Shown here piece by piece: positions 45,804 through 54,414 of a DNA stretch of 64,000 bases. The notes under the pieces are model-generated. The model was given only the letters and a program-made list of their open reading frames with translations. It searched no databases and was not told the DNA's origin. The stretch comes from Streptomyces sp. NBC_01233. GTDB taxonomy: Bacteria; Actinomycetota; Actinomycetes; Streptomycetales; Streptomycetaceae. Made by a program: the position numbers and the translations under genes. Location: NCBI RefSeq assembly GCF_035989305.1, contig NZ_CP108514.1:7606501-7670500 (forward strand), given 5' to 3'. Within the stretch, counting starts at the first letter, position 1. Every line of letters begins with the position of its first letter.

Positions 45804-46445
45804 GTGCTGTCCGATGAAGTCTGGCGCGACCTGCGCAGTCAAGGCGTGACCAGGATGTACTCCGAGCGCAGCGTGATGCTGCGGCAGGGATCCCCGGGGA
45901 CGCACCTCCTCGCTCTCACCTCCGGTTTGGCCAAGGTGGTTTGCCGAGAACCGAACGGCGCCAGGACGTGGCTCGCGTTTCGAGGGCCGGGGGACCTCCT
46001 CGGAGAAGTCTCCGTCTTCAACGGGACCTCACGGACGGCGGACGTCGTTGCACTGACGCCTTGCGCTGCAGTCGTTCTGGACGCACAGCGCTTCGTCCAG
46101 TTCGTCGAGGAGCGTGGACTGGTCATGCATCTGATGCGCCAGGCACTCGCCAGGATGCGCGAGTCCGACATCCACCGAGCCGAACTGCAGACCTTGCCAT
46201 TGGTCGTGCGGCTGGCGCGCACGTTGCTGAGGCTGGCCGTGCTCACCGATCAGATGGCCGGGAGCAACGCCGTCCGGCTGACGGGGCTGAACCAGGAAGA
46301 GGTCGCGCAGGCGATCGGCGTCACACGCAATGCGGTCATCAGCGGGTTGGGGCAGCTGCGGGCCGTCGGGCTGGTCGAAACGGCGCGGCGGGTGATCGTC
46401 ATCAGGGACGTGGAGGCCCTGCAGCGCTGGGCGGCGGCCGACTGA
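45804..46445 (+). CDS. Crp/Fnr-family cyclic-nucleotide-type regulator
   Basis: 213 residues from a GTG at 45804, chosen because GGAAGG lies six bases upstream; in-frame ATGs at 45768 and 45789 and a GTG at 45759 would lengthen it. Cyclic-nucleotide-binding beta-roll: MYSERSVMLRQGSPGTHLLA, LAFRGPGDLLGEVSVFNGTS in the phosphate-binding cassette position. C-terminal winged HTH: LTGLNQEEVAQAIGVTRNAV. It lies 130 bases before the cyclase-like gene and may sense that enzyme's product and control the operon; that is inference from context. Confidence 0.85.
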   Translation: MLSDEVWRDLRSQGVTRMYSERSVMLRQGSPGTHLLALTSGLAKVVCREPNGARTWLAFRGPGDLLGEVSVFNGTSRTADVVALTPCAAVVLDAQRFVQFVEERGLVMHLMRQALARMRESDIHRAELQTLPLVVRLARTLLRLAVLTDQMAGSNAVRLTGLNQEEVAQAIGVTRNAVISGLGQLRAVGLVETARRVIVIRDVEALQRWAAAD

Positions 46446-46574
46446 GGACGGCGGTCTGTGACCCGGGACACATCCTGTGCGCCCAGCGCTGTGCACTCGG
46501 CGGAGCGGCGCGGATGGAACCTCGAAGCAGCCCGACTACGGCTACTTACCGGACCATCCGTGAGGAGACCCCGC

Positions 46575-47474
46575 ATGTCTGTACCCGTGCCTGTTCCGTA
46601 CGCCGAAAGCCGACCGCTCCCGCCCTACCGAGCCCTGTTCGCCGTTGACGCGAAGGACTTCACCGGCCTGCCGGCCGCTCAACACGGCCCGGTCAGCCAG
46701 CTCATTCCCCAGCTGGTGGACCAGGCCCTGGAGCGGGCCGGCCTGCACCAGCTGCGCGATGCCCAGCGTTTTCCCGCCAATACGGGGGACGGCGTCGTCT
46801 TCGGGTTCGATCCGGTGCACCTGCCCTTCGTGCTCTGGCCGTTCCTGGGCGTTCTGGACGACGTGCTCGGTTCGTACAACCGGCAGGCCGTTGGTCCGCG
46901 GATCAGGCTCCGGGCCAGCATCCACGTCGGCCCGCTGCCCGACGGGGGCGAGCCCGGGGACGGCAACGGCACGGCCCGCAATGACATGCACCGACTCCTG
47001 GATTCACGTCCGGTCAAGGCGATCCTCGCCGCGGCGAGCGAGGAGGTGACCCACCTCGCCGCAATCGTCTCGGAACGGGTCTACGGGGACGTCGTGTTGG
47101 GCGCCTACACGGGGCTCCACCCCGACCGGTGTGTCGAAGTGTCGGCCACCGTCGAAGGCAAGAACTTCTCGCAGCGGGCCTGGCTGTACGTTCCTTCGCC
47201 CTCCGGGAACCTCGTGCGGGCGGGCATCCGGCCGCGTGAGGAACCCGTAGCTGCGGTGCCGACGGAGCCCGCCGTGGCACCGGACAAGGGTTCCGGAACG
47301 GAGTATCGCGGAAACTCCCAGCACGTCGGGGAAGGAGCCGCAGTGATGGGCAACGTCGGTCGTGACTTCACCTATACCGCGCCCGCGACCACGTACCGCG
47401 GTACCAACCAGCACTGGGGCAGCGGAGACAACGTTGCGGGTGACAAGCGGACCGGTGACGGAGACCACCGATGA
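46575..47474 (+). CDS. Class III nucleotidyl cyclase-like protein (candidate PycC-type cyclase)
   Basis: 299 residues from the ATG at 46575 (GAGGAG upstream). Residues ~15-215 follow the cyclase-homology fold: ALFAVDAKDFTGLP carries the first metal Asp, FPANTGDGVVFGFD the second, then RIRLRASIHVGPLPD, GNGTARNDMHRLLDS and VEGKNFSQRAWLYVP. The usual NxAxR transition-state motif is altered, so activity and base specificity are open. The C-terminal ~80 residues are a flexible tail ending with MGNVGRDFTY and a WGSGDNVAGD motif. Overlaps the next gene by four bases. Confidence 0.7.
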   Translation: MSVPVPVPYAESRPLPPYRALFAVDAKDFTGLPAAQHGPVSQLIPQLVDQALERAGLHQLRDAQRFPANTGDGVVFGFDPVHLPFVLWPFLGVLDDVLGSYNRQAVGPRIRLRASIHVGPLPDGGEPGDGNGTARNDMHRLLDSRPVKAILAAASEEVTHLAAIVSERVYGDVVLGAYTGLHPDRCVEVSATVEGKNFSQRAWLYVPSPSGNLVRAGIRPREEPVAAVPTEPAVAPDKGSGTEYRGNSQHVGEGAAVMGNVGRDFTYTAPATTYRGTNQHWGSGDNVAGDKRTGDGDHR

Positions 47475-49546
47475 ACGCCGGAGCTGCACCGGCCGCCGAG
47501 CCAGACGACCAGCCGGACGTCGATCAGCCCGATCCGTCGGTTGGACCGGGGACCGGGCAACAGAGCTCCCTCCGGCAGGGCCACCAACGGGTGGACAGCG
47601 GAGTTGCGTTCATGGGGAACGTGGGAGGCGACTTCAACTTCCTGCACATCGCCGCGTCGAACGACGAAGCCATCGAGGGAATCCTCAAACCGCGCCTGCG
47701 CGAGGGGCCTTATCCGGCGGAAGAGGTGCGCGACCGGCTGCACGGATTCGTCGAACCGCCGTCATACGTACGCTGCCGGAAGGCGCTGGACAGCCGGATT
47801 GTGCTGCTCAGGGCGAGGGCCGGAACGGGTGCCGGCACGGCGGCGTTCGCCCTTCTTGCTGAAAGGCACGGCGAGGACGGTGTCACGGGCCTGGATGCGA
47901 TGGCGGATCTGTCGGCATGGCGGCCGAAGGCCAGCCGCGGGTACCTCCTACAGGGGTTGCCGGCGGCTTCGGCCCGGGCGCTCGACGAAGTGCGGCTGAC
48001 GGGCCTGGCCGAGGCTCTGCACGGCGCTGGGGCTCACCTGGTCGTCACCATGGCGCAGGATGCCCGGTTGCCGCCAGACGCCAGCCGGTGGGAAGAGGCA
48101 CATGCCGCACCCGGACCGCACGAGGTCGCAGAGAGGCGACTACGGCTCGTGGCTGCCAAAGGGGGGCTCGATAGCCCGCAACTCGACGCCGCACTGGAGC
48201 ACCTGGCCTCCCCCGAGTCCACTGACTACCTCTCGACCCATCCACTGCCCGGTGACGCCGTCGACCTGGCTGAGGGGCTGCGGCAGTCCGCGGAGACGTC
48301 GGCACCGATCGGGTCCGTGCTCGAAGAACTCCTGACCGGCACCGAGGCCGCCGCCCGGTCCGCGCTCGCTCAGGCTCGGCACAGTGCCGACAAGGTCTCC
48401 TTGATGGCGGCCGTCGCTCTGCTCCCGGGACAGGACCGCACGGTGATCGAGCAGTTCGCCACCGCGATGCGGCCATTGCTCGGTGCACGTGCTGCCAAGA
48501 CGGGGCAGAGCCAGGCCCCGGACGATCAGTTGCCGGATGTCCTCGGCCCCTCGTTCGAGGACCGGCTCGAAGCCATCGGCGCACGCCCGGAGACACCACG
48601 CAGTTCTCCCGCGGACCGGTTTCGATACCCGGTGCAGCCGATCGTCTTCTCGGGCAGGCACCGCTCGGCGACACTTCTTCGCCACCTTTGGCTGGACTTC
48701 GAAGGCATGCCGGCGGCGCTGTGGGGAGCTCTGGAGCAGCTGAACTATCAGCCGGGCCTCGATCTGGCAGCTGGAAAGGCGATCGGCCGGGTGCTCGCGC
48801 ATGCCACCGGCCCCGGCTTGCTGACTCAGCTGGACCGATTCGCCTCCTCGGAGGACCGCTGGCGCCGACGGCTGGTCGCGGTGGCGTTGGGAGAGCTCGT
48901 CCAGTACCCCTTGGTTTCCGGTGTGGTCAAGGAGCAGATGCGTCGGTGGAGCAGCCGGTCATCCGTAGTTCTCCGCTGCACGGTTGCCGAGACCTGCGGG
49001 GGGAGCTACGGTCTCGCCCGGCCGGCCGCGGCACTCAAACTCCTGGACAACGTCCTCGGTGGCTCCTCTCCCGAGTTGGACGCGAAACTGCGTTCCGCCG
49101 TCTCCTTCGCGCTGGGCGCCCTCCTCACCGAGCAGGCGAACCACATCGAGGTCCTGGCGGCGGTGACGAGGTGGCTGGGAGACGGCCGGGGAACACCACG
49201 TCACACGCTGGCGGTGCACGTGATCCACTCCATGTCCCTCTCGACGTTCCCTCAGCCGGGTACACCGGGTGCGGTCCGGATGAGCCTGGCCCGCATTCTG
49301 GAGTGCCACCCGGCTCAGGGTTTTGCCCTCGTCGTGCTGGGTCTTGACGATCCGGCCACGTACGAAGCGGTGGCCCAAGGGCTTGGGCGGGTTGAAGCCG
49401 ACCCGGACACGTTCCAGAGGACGGCCTTCGACCTCGTGGTAAGCGAGCTCTCCCGTACCGCTCGCCATCGTCGGGGAGTCATCCGCTTCCTACTTGGGCG
49501 CCACCGAGATCACACGAACACATCGCGAAGGAGGAGTGCGTCATGA
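47471..49546 (+). CDS. Large NTPase-like protein with helical repeats (degenerate STAND-like)
   Basis: 691 residues. The first ~60 are disordered and include MGNVGGDFNF, echoing the tail of the upstream cyclase. SRIVLLRARAGTGAGTAAFA (~110) looks like a Walker A remnant that lacks the GKT lysine. LTGLAEALHGAGAHLVVTMA occupies the place of a core strand. The C-terminal half is made of helical HEAT-like repeats (ALGELVQYPLVSGVVKEQMR, SAVSFALGALLTEQ). I cannot name the family; it may be a sensor or scaffold of the cyclase system. Four-base overlaps on both sides. Confidence 0.65.
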   Translation: MNAGAAPAAEPDDQPDVDQPDPSVGPGTGQQSSLRQGHQRVDSGVAFMGNVGGDFNFLHIAASNDEAIEGILKPRLREGPYPAEEVRDRLHGFVEPPSYVRCRKALDSRIVLLRARAGTGAGTAAFALLAERHGEDGVTGLDAMADLSAWRPKASRGYLLQGLPAASARALDEVRLTGLAEALHGAGAHLVVTMAQDARLPPDASRWEEAHAAPGPHEVAERRLRLVAAKGGLDSPQLDAALEHLASPESTDYLSTHPLPGDAVDLAEGLRQSAETSAPIGSVLEELLTGTEAAARSALAQARHSADKVSLMAAVALLPGQDRTVIEQFATAMRPLLGARAAKTGQSQAPDDQLPDVLGPSFEDRLEAIGARPETPRSSPADRFRYPVQPIVFSGRHRSATLLRHLWLDFEGMPAALWGALEQLNYQPGLDLAAGKAIGRVLAHATGPGLLTQLDRFASSEDRWRRRLVAVALGELVQYPLVSGVVKEQMRRWSSRSSVVLRCTVAETCGGSYGLARPAAALKLLDNVLGGSSPELDAKLRSAVSFALGALLTEQANHIEVLAAVTRWLGDGRGTPRHTLAVHVIHSMSLSTFPQPGTPGAVRMSLARILECHPAQGFALVVLGLDDPATYEAVAQGLGRVEADPDTFQRTAFDLVVSELSRTARHRRGVIRFLLGRHRDHTNTSRRRSAS

Positions 49547-50466
49547 GCAGGCCACTGTTTACGTCGTTCAGTTCTTCACCAGTTCGGCAGCTGCTGCGGC
49601 AACGGTTCGGATCGTCTTCGGATCGCGCGCTCGTCTTCCTCTCGGATCAGGAAGAGGACCGCCTCGAGCCGCCCCGGGGCGGAGACATCTGGGGATACCC
49701 CCGACCGTCGATCGGGGCGGCCTTCCGACGGGAGTTCGACTCGATCGGGTGGGTCTCGCTGGCAGAACGCCGGACCGTGGTGGAGGTGCCACGCCGGGGT
49801 CCTGCGACATCAATGCCTTCGCGAGCACGCTACGAAGTCGCCTGGAACGTCAGCAATCCGGTGGTCGCGGCACGCAGCGGTCTGACGGAGGACGCCGCGC
49901 GTCGGCTGATCGACCAGGCCATCCGTGGAAGTGCCGGACTGCCGGGTGCTTCTGATCCCCTTCGACAGCCGCCGATCCTGTACGGGACCGCTCAGGTCGA
50001 GCCCCCCGGTCAGCCGCGGAACATCGACGGGGCGGGCCTGACCTACTGGTTCCTGGACCCTCCAGCCGGCCTCCTACCGGCTTCAAACCATCCTGCCGAG
50101 CTCCTCCTTCCGCCGGGCTTCGGCGAGGCCCACCGCGAGGCGTACCGCTTCTACCGCGAGGTGGTGGCTGGTGGGCCGGTCGGTCTGGCGGCGCTCTGGC
50201 TGCTCCACCATCCCGACCAGGCCAGAGAGGTGCTCGACTGGACGGTCGCACACGACAAGCTGCTCACCGAGCGGGACGGATGGGAGCGGACGCTGGCCGC
50301 AACGCTCCAGGGACTGACGAAGGAGGACCGGGGTTTCGTCGGGGTGAACCTGGCGCGCCTCCTCAGCGAAGTCGGCGTACCCCAGGGCGATGAGGTCTTG
50401 CGCAGGATGGGTGACGCGGGCGTACCGCACAGCGGCATGAACGGCTTCCACGGAGGGGCGCCGTGA
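49543..50466 (+). CDS. Hypothetical protein of the cyclase operon
   Basis: 307 residues, no family recognised. No signal peptide or membrane helix. The first ~140 residues are Arg/Pro-rich with RYEVAWNVSNPVVAARSGLT; the rest is helical, with AYRFYREVVAGGPVGLAALW and LDWTVAHDKLLTERDGWERT. ATGA overlaps with both neighbours show that it is translated together with the NTPase-like protein and the membrane protein, so it probably works with them. Confidence 0.6.
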   Translation: MSRPLFTSFSSSPVRQLLRQRFGSSSDRALVFLSDQEEDRLEPPRGGDIWGYPRPSIGAAFRREFDSIGWVSLAERRTVVEVPRRGPATSMPSRARYEVAWNVSNPVVAARSGLTEDAARRLIDQAIRGSAGLPGASDPLRQPPILYGTAQVEPPGQPRNIDGAGLTYWFLDPPAGLLPASNHPAELLLPPGFGEAHREAYRFYREVVAGGPVGLAALWLLHHPDQAREVLDWTVAHDKLLTERDGWERTLAATLQGLTKEDRGFVGVNLARLLSEVGVPQGDEVLRRMGDAGVPHSGMNGFHGGAP

Positions 50467-51005
50467 TGTGGGCTCTACCGTCTCGCCTCGCCCATTTGAG
50501 AACCCGGCCCGAACGCCATTCCTCGGACGCGGACCACGTGGTGGTTCTGTCGCGAGAACTCATCGCGCAGAACTACTTGGAGATCGGCCGGGCTGACGGC
50601 AAGGCAGCCATCCTTCTGGCTACTGGGGGAACACTCTTCGGGCTCCTTCTCGTACGACGTCCCCTCGATGTCTTGTGGGCCGTCCCGTTGTGGTGGACGG
50701 CAGCGGCCACCACGACCGGGGCGTTGGTCTTCCTGCTCCTGGCTCTCGCCCCGCGCCGTGGGGCACGAGCCAGCGAGAGGCACGGCCTCCTCGCATACTA
50801 CGAAGACGTGGTGCGTGCAGAGACGCGCGCCGACTTGTCGGCTGGGCTCAGGCGGGACGGCTCAGATCCCCAGCCCCGGCTACTTCGTGCGCTGAGGGAG
50901 ACGAGCAGGATCGCCCGAGCCAAGAACCGCTGCGTGCGGTACGCCATTGTCATGTTGCTACCGGCGATCACCGCGGCCTTCCTGGCCGTTGCGCTCGGAC
51001 GCTGA
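50463..51005 (+). CDS. Membrane protein resembling the Pycsar effector PycTM (DUF5706-like)
   Basis: 180 residues. The N-terminal segment VVLSRELIAQNYLEIGRADG and KAAILLATGGTLFGLLLV follows the pattern of Pycsar membrane effectors, where a helix with RADxKAAILL leads into the first membrane span. Further spans at ~75-95 (WTAAATTTGALVFLLLALAP) and ~160-178 (YAIVMLLPAITAAFLAVALG). In Pycsar the cyclase product activates such proteins to permeabilise the membrane and stop phage growth. Last gene of the operon. Confidence 0.7.
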   Translation: MMWALPSRLAHLRTRPERHSSDADHVVVLSRELIAQNYLEIGRADGKAAILLATGGTLFGLLLVRRPLDVLWAVPLWWTAAATTTGALVFLLLALAPRRGARASERHGLLAYYEDVVRAETRADLSAGLRRDGSDPQPRLLRALRETSRIARAKNRCVRYAIVMLLPAITAAFLAVALGR

Positions 51006-51131
51006 CCAGCCTCGAGTGGGAGGTCCGGTGCTGCTGTACCTGGACCCGCAAGGCGTTGTTCGGCTACGTCGTTCGGCATAGCCGTGATTGCGTTGCGGGG
51101 GGACTGTAGCGCGGCGCGCCAAGGGACTTGG

Positions 51132-52163
51132 CTAGGTGAGCAGAGTGGCTCTGAACGTGTTGCGAATCTCGGTCAAGGGTCCGCGGTCGCGGGTGAAGTA
51201 GACCTTGTTGGTGAGCAGGACAGCCCAGCAGCTCCGTGCTGGGCTGACCCACATGCCGGTGCCGGTGAAGCCGTAGTGGACCCAGATGTCCTGCTCAGGT
51301 GCAGTGCCCGGTGCAGGGTGCCAGAAGAGGCCGCGGGCGGGGGCGAAGTCGCCAGTTTGGATGCGAAGGGATTCCTTGATCCACGCGGGCCCGAAGGCTG
51401 CTCGAGTGGGGGCGAGCATGTGTCGGAGGAAGCGGGCCAGGTCGTCGAGGACCGAGAAGGTGCCGGCGATGCCGCAGACGCCGTCGAGGAGGCGGGCGGA
51501 GAAGTCGTGGGCGGTGCCCTTGAGGTGCGTGCCCTTGGTCTCGTCGTACTCGGTGGGGGCGCAGCGGGCCTCCTCGGCATCGGGGAGCGGGCCGAAGCGG
51601 GTTTGCGTCATGCCCAGGGGGTGCCAGATGCGGTCGGTGGCGAGCTGGTCCAGGGGTTGGCCCGAGAGATGTTCGGCGAGGTAGCCGAGGACGAGGGCGG
51701 CGCGGTCGGTGTATTCGACGGCTTCGCCCGGCGGGCGGTGGAGGGCCTCGTGGAGAACCCCGTCGCGGATGTCCTGGGGGTCGGTGCCGTAGAGGTTCTT
51801 CAGGTTGGCGCGCAGCGGCAGGCCGGCGGTATGGGTGAGCAGGTGGTGGGCCGTGGCCCGGGCTAGGGGGTGCCCTGCGACTTCGTCCCAGAAGGCGCCC
51901 AGGAGGGTGTGGAGCTGGAGCTTGCCCTCTTCGACCAGGGTGCCGATCGTGGACCAGACGGCGAGGATCTTGGTGAGGCTGGCCACGTCGAAGACGGTGT
52001 CCAGCCGCATCGGCTCGTCCGGGTGGTCGGGGTCGAGAAGGCCGACGGCTCCGCTGGCCTCGATGCCGTCGGCGTTCCCGACCGCCCACACCGCGCCGGG
52101 GTAGACCTCGTCGCGTACGCCGGTCTGGAGGAGGTCTTCGATCCGGTCGGTGGTGTAGGTCAT
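51132..52163 (-). CDS. Serine hydrolase of the beta-lactamase / D-Ala-D-Ala carboxypeptidase family
   Basis: 343 residues, no signal peptide, so probably cytoplasmic. Class C-type motifs: FDVASLTKIL with the SxxK nucleophile (~60), EAVEYTDRAALVLGY in the YxN position (Tyr-Thr-Asp), and VHYGFTGTGMWV as the third motif (HxG-like). EstB/AmpC-like proteins hydrolyse esters or peptides. It is 88 bases from the glycosyltransferase gene in the same direction and may be the distal gene of that cluster. Confidence 0.82.
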   Translation of the reverse strand: MTYTTDRIEDLLQTGVRDEVYPGAVWAVGNADGIEASGAVGLLDPDHPDEPMRLDTVFDVASLTKILAVWSTIGTLVEEGKLQLHTLLGAFWDEVAGHPLARATAHHLLTHTAGLPLRANLKNLYGTDPQDIRDGVLHEALHRPPGEAVEYTDRAALVLGYLAEHLSGQPLDQLATDRIWHPLGMTQTRFGPLPDAEEARCAPTEYDETKGTHLKGTAHDFSARLLDGVCGIAGTFSVLDDLARFLRHMLAPTRAAFGPAWIKESLRIQTGDFAPARGLFWHPAPGTAPEQDIWVHYGFTGTGMWVSPARSCWAVLLTNKVYFTRDRGPLTEIRNTFRATLLT

Positions 52164-52250
52164 GGTCTCCCGATCGTCGTGGGCCGCGGGTGGTCCACTG
52201 GCCAGGTTAGTGACGCGGCCCGGGCGGTGCCGACTGCGCCACGGGTGGTG

Positions 52251-53348
52251 TCAGGCGAGCCGCCGGCCGAGGTCGGTGATGGCCGTGGCGGTGGCACTGA
52301 GGGGGAAGCGGGCGGCGTTGGTGCGGCCGGATGCCCGGAGCATCTCCAGGAGGCCGGGGGTGGTGCGCAGGCGGTGGAGGCCGTGGGCGGCGGTGGTGGG
52401 GTTGGTGAAGTCGGTGGCCAGGGCGGTGCCGGAGAGGGCTTCGCTGAGGCCGGGGACGGGTTGGTAGAGGACGGGGAGTCCGCAGGCCTGGGCTTCGAGG
52501 GCGACGAGGCCCATGGCCTCCAGGGTGGTGGAGGGCACGGCGAGTACGTCGTGGTCGGCGAAGGCCTTCCACAGTTGGGGGCGGCGGAACCAGCCGAGGT
52601 AGCGGACGTGGACGCCGAGCTGGCGGATGACCGGGGCGAGGTCGACGAACTGGGCGCGCGGGGCCGAGATGCTCAGCTCGACCGAGCGGGTGGCCGCGAC
52701 GGCTTGGAGGAGGGGTTCGAGGCCCTTCTCGGAACTGAGGCGGCCTGCGAAGAGGATCCGCAGGTGGCTGGTGGGACGTCGGGCGGGGCGGGGCGGTGGG
52801 CTGGTCAGGAGGCGGTCGGGGATGCCCCAGGGGATCTTCTCGATCTTGCGCCTGTCCGTCTTGGGGGCGAGCTTGAGCAGGCGGTCGGCCATGGCGCCGG
52901 TGGGGACGACGATCGCGTCGGCAGCGGAGGCGGTCTCGCGGAGAACGCGCAGCTGTGTGGTGTGGTTCTCGGCGTGCAGGAGGTCGGTGCCGTGGACGAA
53001 GGCGATCCGGGGGTGGGCGGGGAGGGCTCGCAGGAGGGCGGGGGGAGCGCCGAAAGTCAGGTGGTGCAGGTGCAGCACGCTGATCTGACGCGGGTCGATG
53101 GCGGCCGTCATGGCGAGGCGCAGGTTGGTGACGTACCGGCTGAAGGCGTGGCCGTCGAGGCACTTGCCGGACGCGTGCAGCAGGTCGATGCCGGCCGGGG
53201 GGCGGGGGCGGGGGCCGTCGGGGGCGAGCATGAAGGCGCGGGAGGGGATGGCGGGCTGGGTGCCGGCGTAGAGGTCGAGGAACAGTTCGACGCTTCCGCC
53301 GGGACTGGGGAACGGCAGGTCGAGGGCGGTGGCGACAACGCGGTTCAC
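52251..53348 (-). CDS. GT4-type glycosyltransferase
   Basis: 365 residues. N-terminal FPSPGGSVELFLDLY and FVHGTDLLH, and the C-terminal GT-B nucleotide-sugar site LRILFAGRLSSEKGLEPLLQ, then VLAVPSTTLEAMGLVALEAQ (EAxGxxxxE motif) and CGLPVL. Transfers a sugar from a nucleotide donor; acceptor unknown. Its start overlaps the stop of the Dcd-like gene by four bases, so it belongs to the cluster 52251-56235. Confidence 0.87.
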   Translation of the reverse strand: MNRVVATALDLPFPSPGGSVELFLDLYAGTQPAIPSRAFMLAPDGPRPRPPAGIDLLHASGKCLDGHAFSRYVTNLRLAMTAAIDPRQISVLHLHHLTFGAPPALLRALPAHPRIAFVHGTDLLHAENHTTQLRVLRETASAADAIVVPTGAMADRLLKLAPKTDRRKIEKIPWGIPDRLLTSPPPRPARRPTSHLRILFAGRLSSEKGLEPLLQAVAATRSVELSISAPRAQFVDLAPVIRQLGVHVRYLGWFRRPQLWKAFADHDVLAVPSTTLEAMGLVALEAQACGLPVLYQPVPGLSEALSGTALATDFTNPTTAAHGLHRLRTTPGLLEMLRASGRTNAARFPLSATATAITDLGRRLA

Positions 53349-53881
53349 CGGCGGCCTCCGGGGTTCTCCTCGTAGAGGCGTGATGTCTCGATGCCCATGC
53401 TGGTGCGGTACTTGAGGCCGTGCCGCTGGTAGCTGGCGGGGGAGCCGTGGGTGCGGAGGAAGACGAGCTTGCCGAAGGTCATGCCGGGCCGGACGCGTAC
53501 GGGGCGGGTGGCTCGGATCTCCAGGGTCCAGCGGATCGCGTGGCCCTGGTGCCCGAGCGGCGCGGAGACGTGGACCCAGATGCCGAGGGAGCCGCTAGTT
53601 CGGTCGCCATTGAGGAGCTGGGCGTAGGCCTCGGAGCCCGTGCGCTCCAGGGTGTGGCCGAGGTAGAGGTTCCCGGGCTCCAGGACGTACCCGTCGTCGG
53701 GTAGGGGGAGTTCGGAGAAGGCGGTGGGACTGGCGGCGTCGAGGTCGCCCTCGCAGACGTGGAGCGTGCTGCCCAGGCGCCAGTCGTACGCGTTGGGGGA
53801 CAGGCGGTCCGGGTCGTACGGGTCGATGGTGATGAGGCCCGCCTCGCGGGCGGCGGCGATGGCCGGTCCGGTGAGGATCAC
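53345..53881 (-). CDS. dCTP deaminase-like protein, paralogue B (lacks Arg/Ser site, keeps Glu)
   Basis: 178 residues from a GTG at 53881 overlapping the previous stop (GTGA). dUTPase/Dcd fold: LSPNAYDWRLG, LEPGNLYLGHTLE, IWVHVSAPLGHQGH, WTLEI, VRVRPGMTFGKLVF. Compared with E. coli Dcd, the RSSxxR block reads DRTSGS (Arg110 to Asp, Ser111 to Arg, Arg115 to Ser), while the general base Glu138 is kept in TLEI. On its own it should not be a normal deaminase. The adjacent paralogue has the opposite set of residues. Confidence 0.8.
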   Translation of the reverse strand: MILTGPAIAAAREAGLITIDPYDPDRLSPNAYDWRLGSTLHVCEGDLDAASPTAFSELPLPDDGYVLEPGNLYLGHTLERTGSEAYAQLLNGDRTSGSLGIWVHVSAPLGHQGHAIRWTLEIRATRPVRVRPGMTFGKLVFLRTHGSPASYQRHGLKYRTSMGIETSRLYEENPGGRR

Positions 53882-54414
53882 GAGGTCACCGCCGTGCCGT
53901 CGAGGTCGCGCCAGTACGAGGAGGGCTGGGGCCCTGAGGCCGCCTGGTACTTGCCCTCGTACAGGTCGATGCCGCCTTCGGAGACGAAGAACATGATCTG
54001 CCCGATCTTCATCCCGGCGTAGACGCGCACGGGGCGGGTGGGGGTGAGCATCAGAGTCCACTGGCCGTGGAAGCCGATGTCACCGATGGGTGCGGTGATC
54101 TCTACGAAGAGCCCCAATCGGCCGACGGAGGACCGGCTGAAGAGCAGGGGGACAAAGAGGTCGGATCCCACTTCCTCCAGGGTGTGGCCGAGGTACAGCT
54201 CGCCGGGTTGCAGGACGTGGCCGTCGTCGCCGATCTCTGTGTGGCGGGTGGGGTTCGGGCGGTGGGCGTCGAGTACATCGTTGGTGTAGGTGAGCAGGGT
54301 CCCGCCCAGGCGGACGTTGTAGCTGTTCGGGTTGACCTGGGTCGGCGTGAAGGGGGAGATCCGCAGTCGTCCGTCCTTCGAGGCGGTGGTGATCTCGGGT
54401 CCGGTGAGGATCAC
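53878..54414 (-). CDS. dCTP deaminase-like protein, paralogue A (keeps RSS-R, lacks Glu)
   Basis: 178 residues, same length as its neighbour. VNPNSYNVRLGGTLLTY, LQPGELYLGHTLEE, then SRSSVGRLGLFVEITAP matching the E. coli RSSLARLGL block, and GFHGQWTLML where Met replaces the catalytic Glu138. The Dcd active site lies at subunit interfaces, so a mixed oligomer of A and B could in principle combine a full set of residues. ATGA overlap with the phosphoesterase gene upstream. Confidence 0.82.
   Translation of the reverse strand: MILTGPEITTASKDGRLRISPFTPTQVNPNSYNVRLGGTLLTYTNDVLDAHRPNPTRHTEIGDDGHVLQPGELYLGHTLEEVGSDLFVPLLFSRSSVGRLGLFVEITAPIGDIGFHGQWTLMLTPTRPVRVYAGMKIGQIMFFVSEGGIDLYEGKYQAASGPQPSSYWRDLDGTAVTS

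Noticed and set aside
51084..53375. Long Gly/Glu/Val-rich plus-strand frames opposite the hydrolase and glycosyltransferase
   Set aside because: They mirror real minus-strand genes and show no domain pattern.
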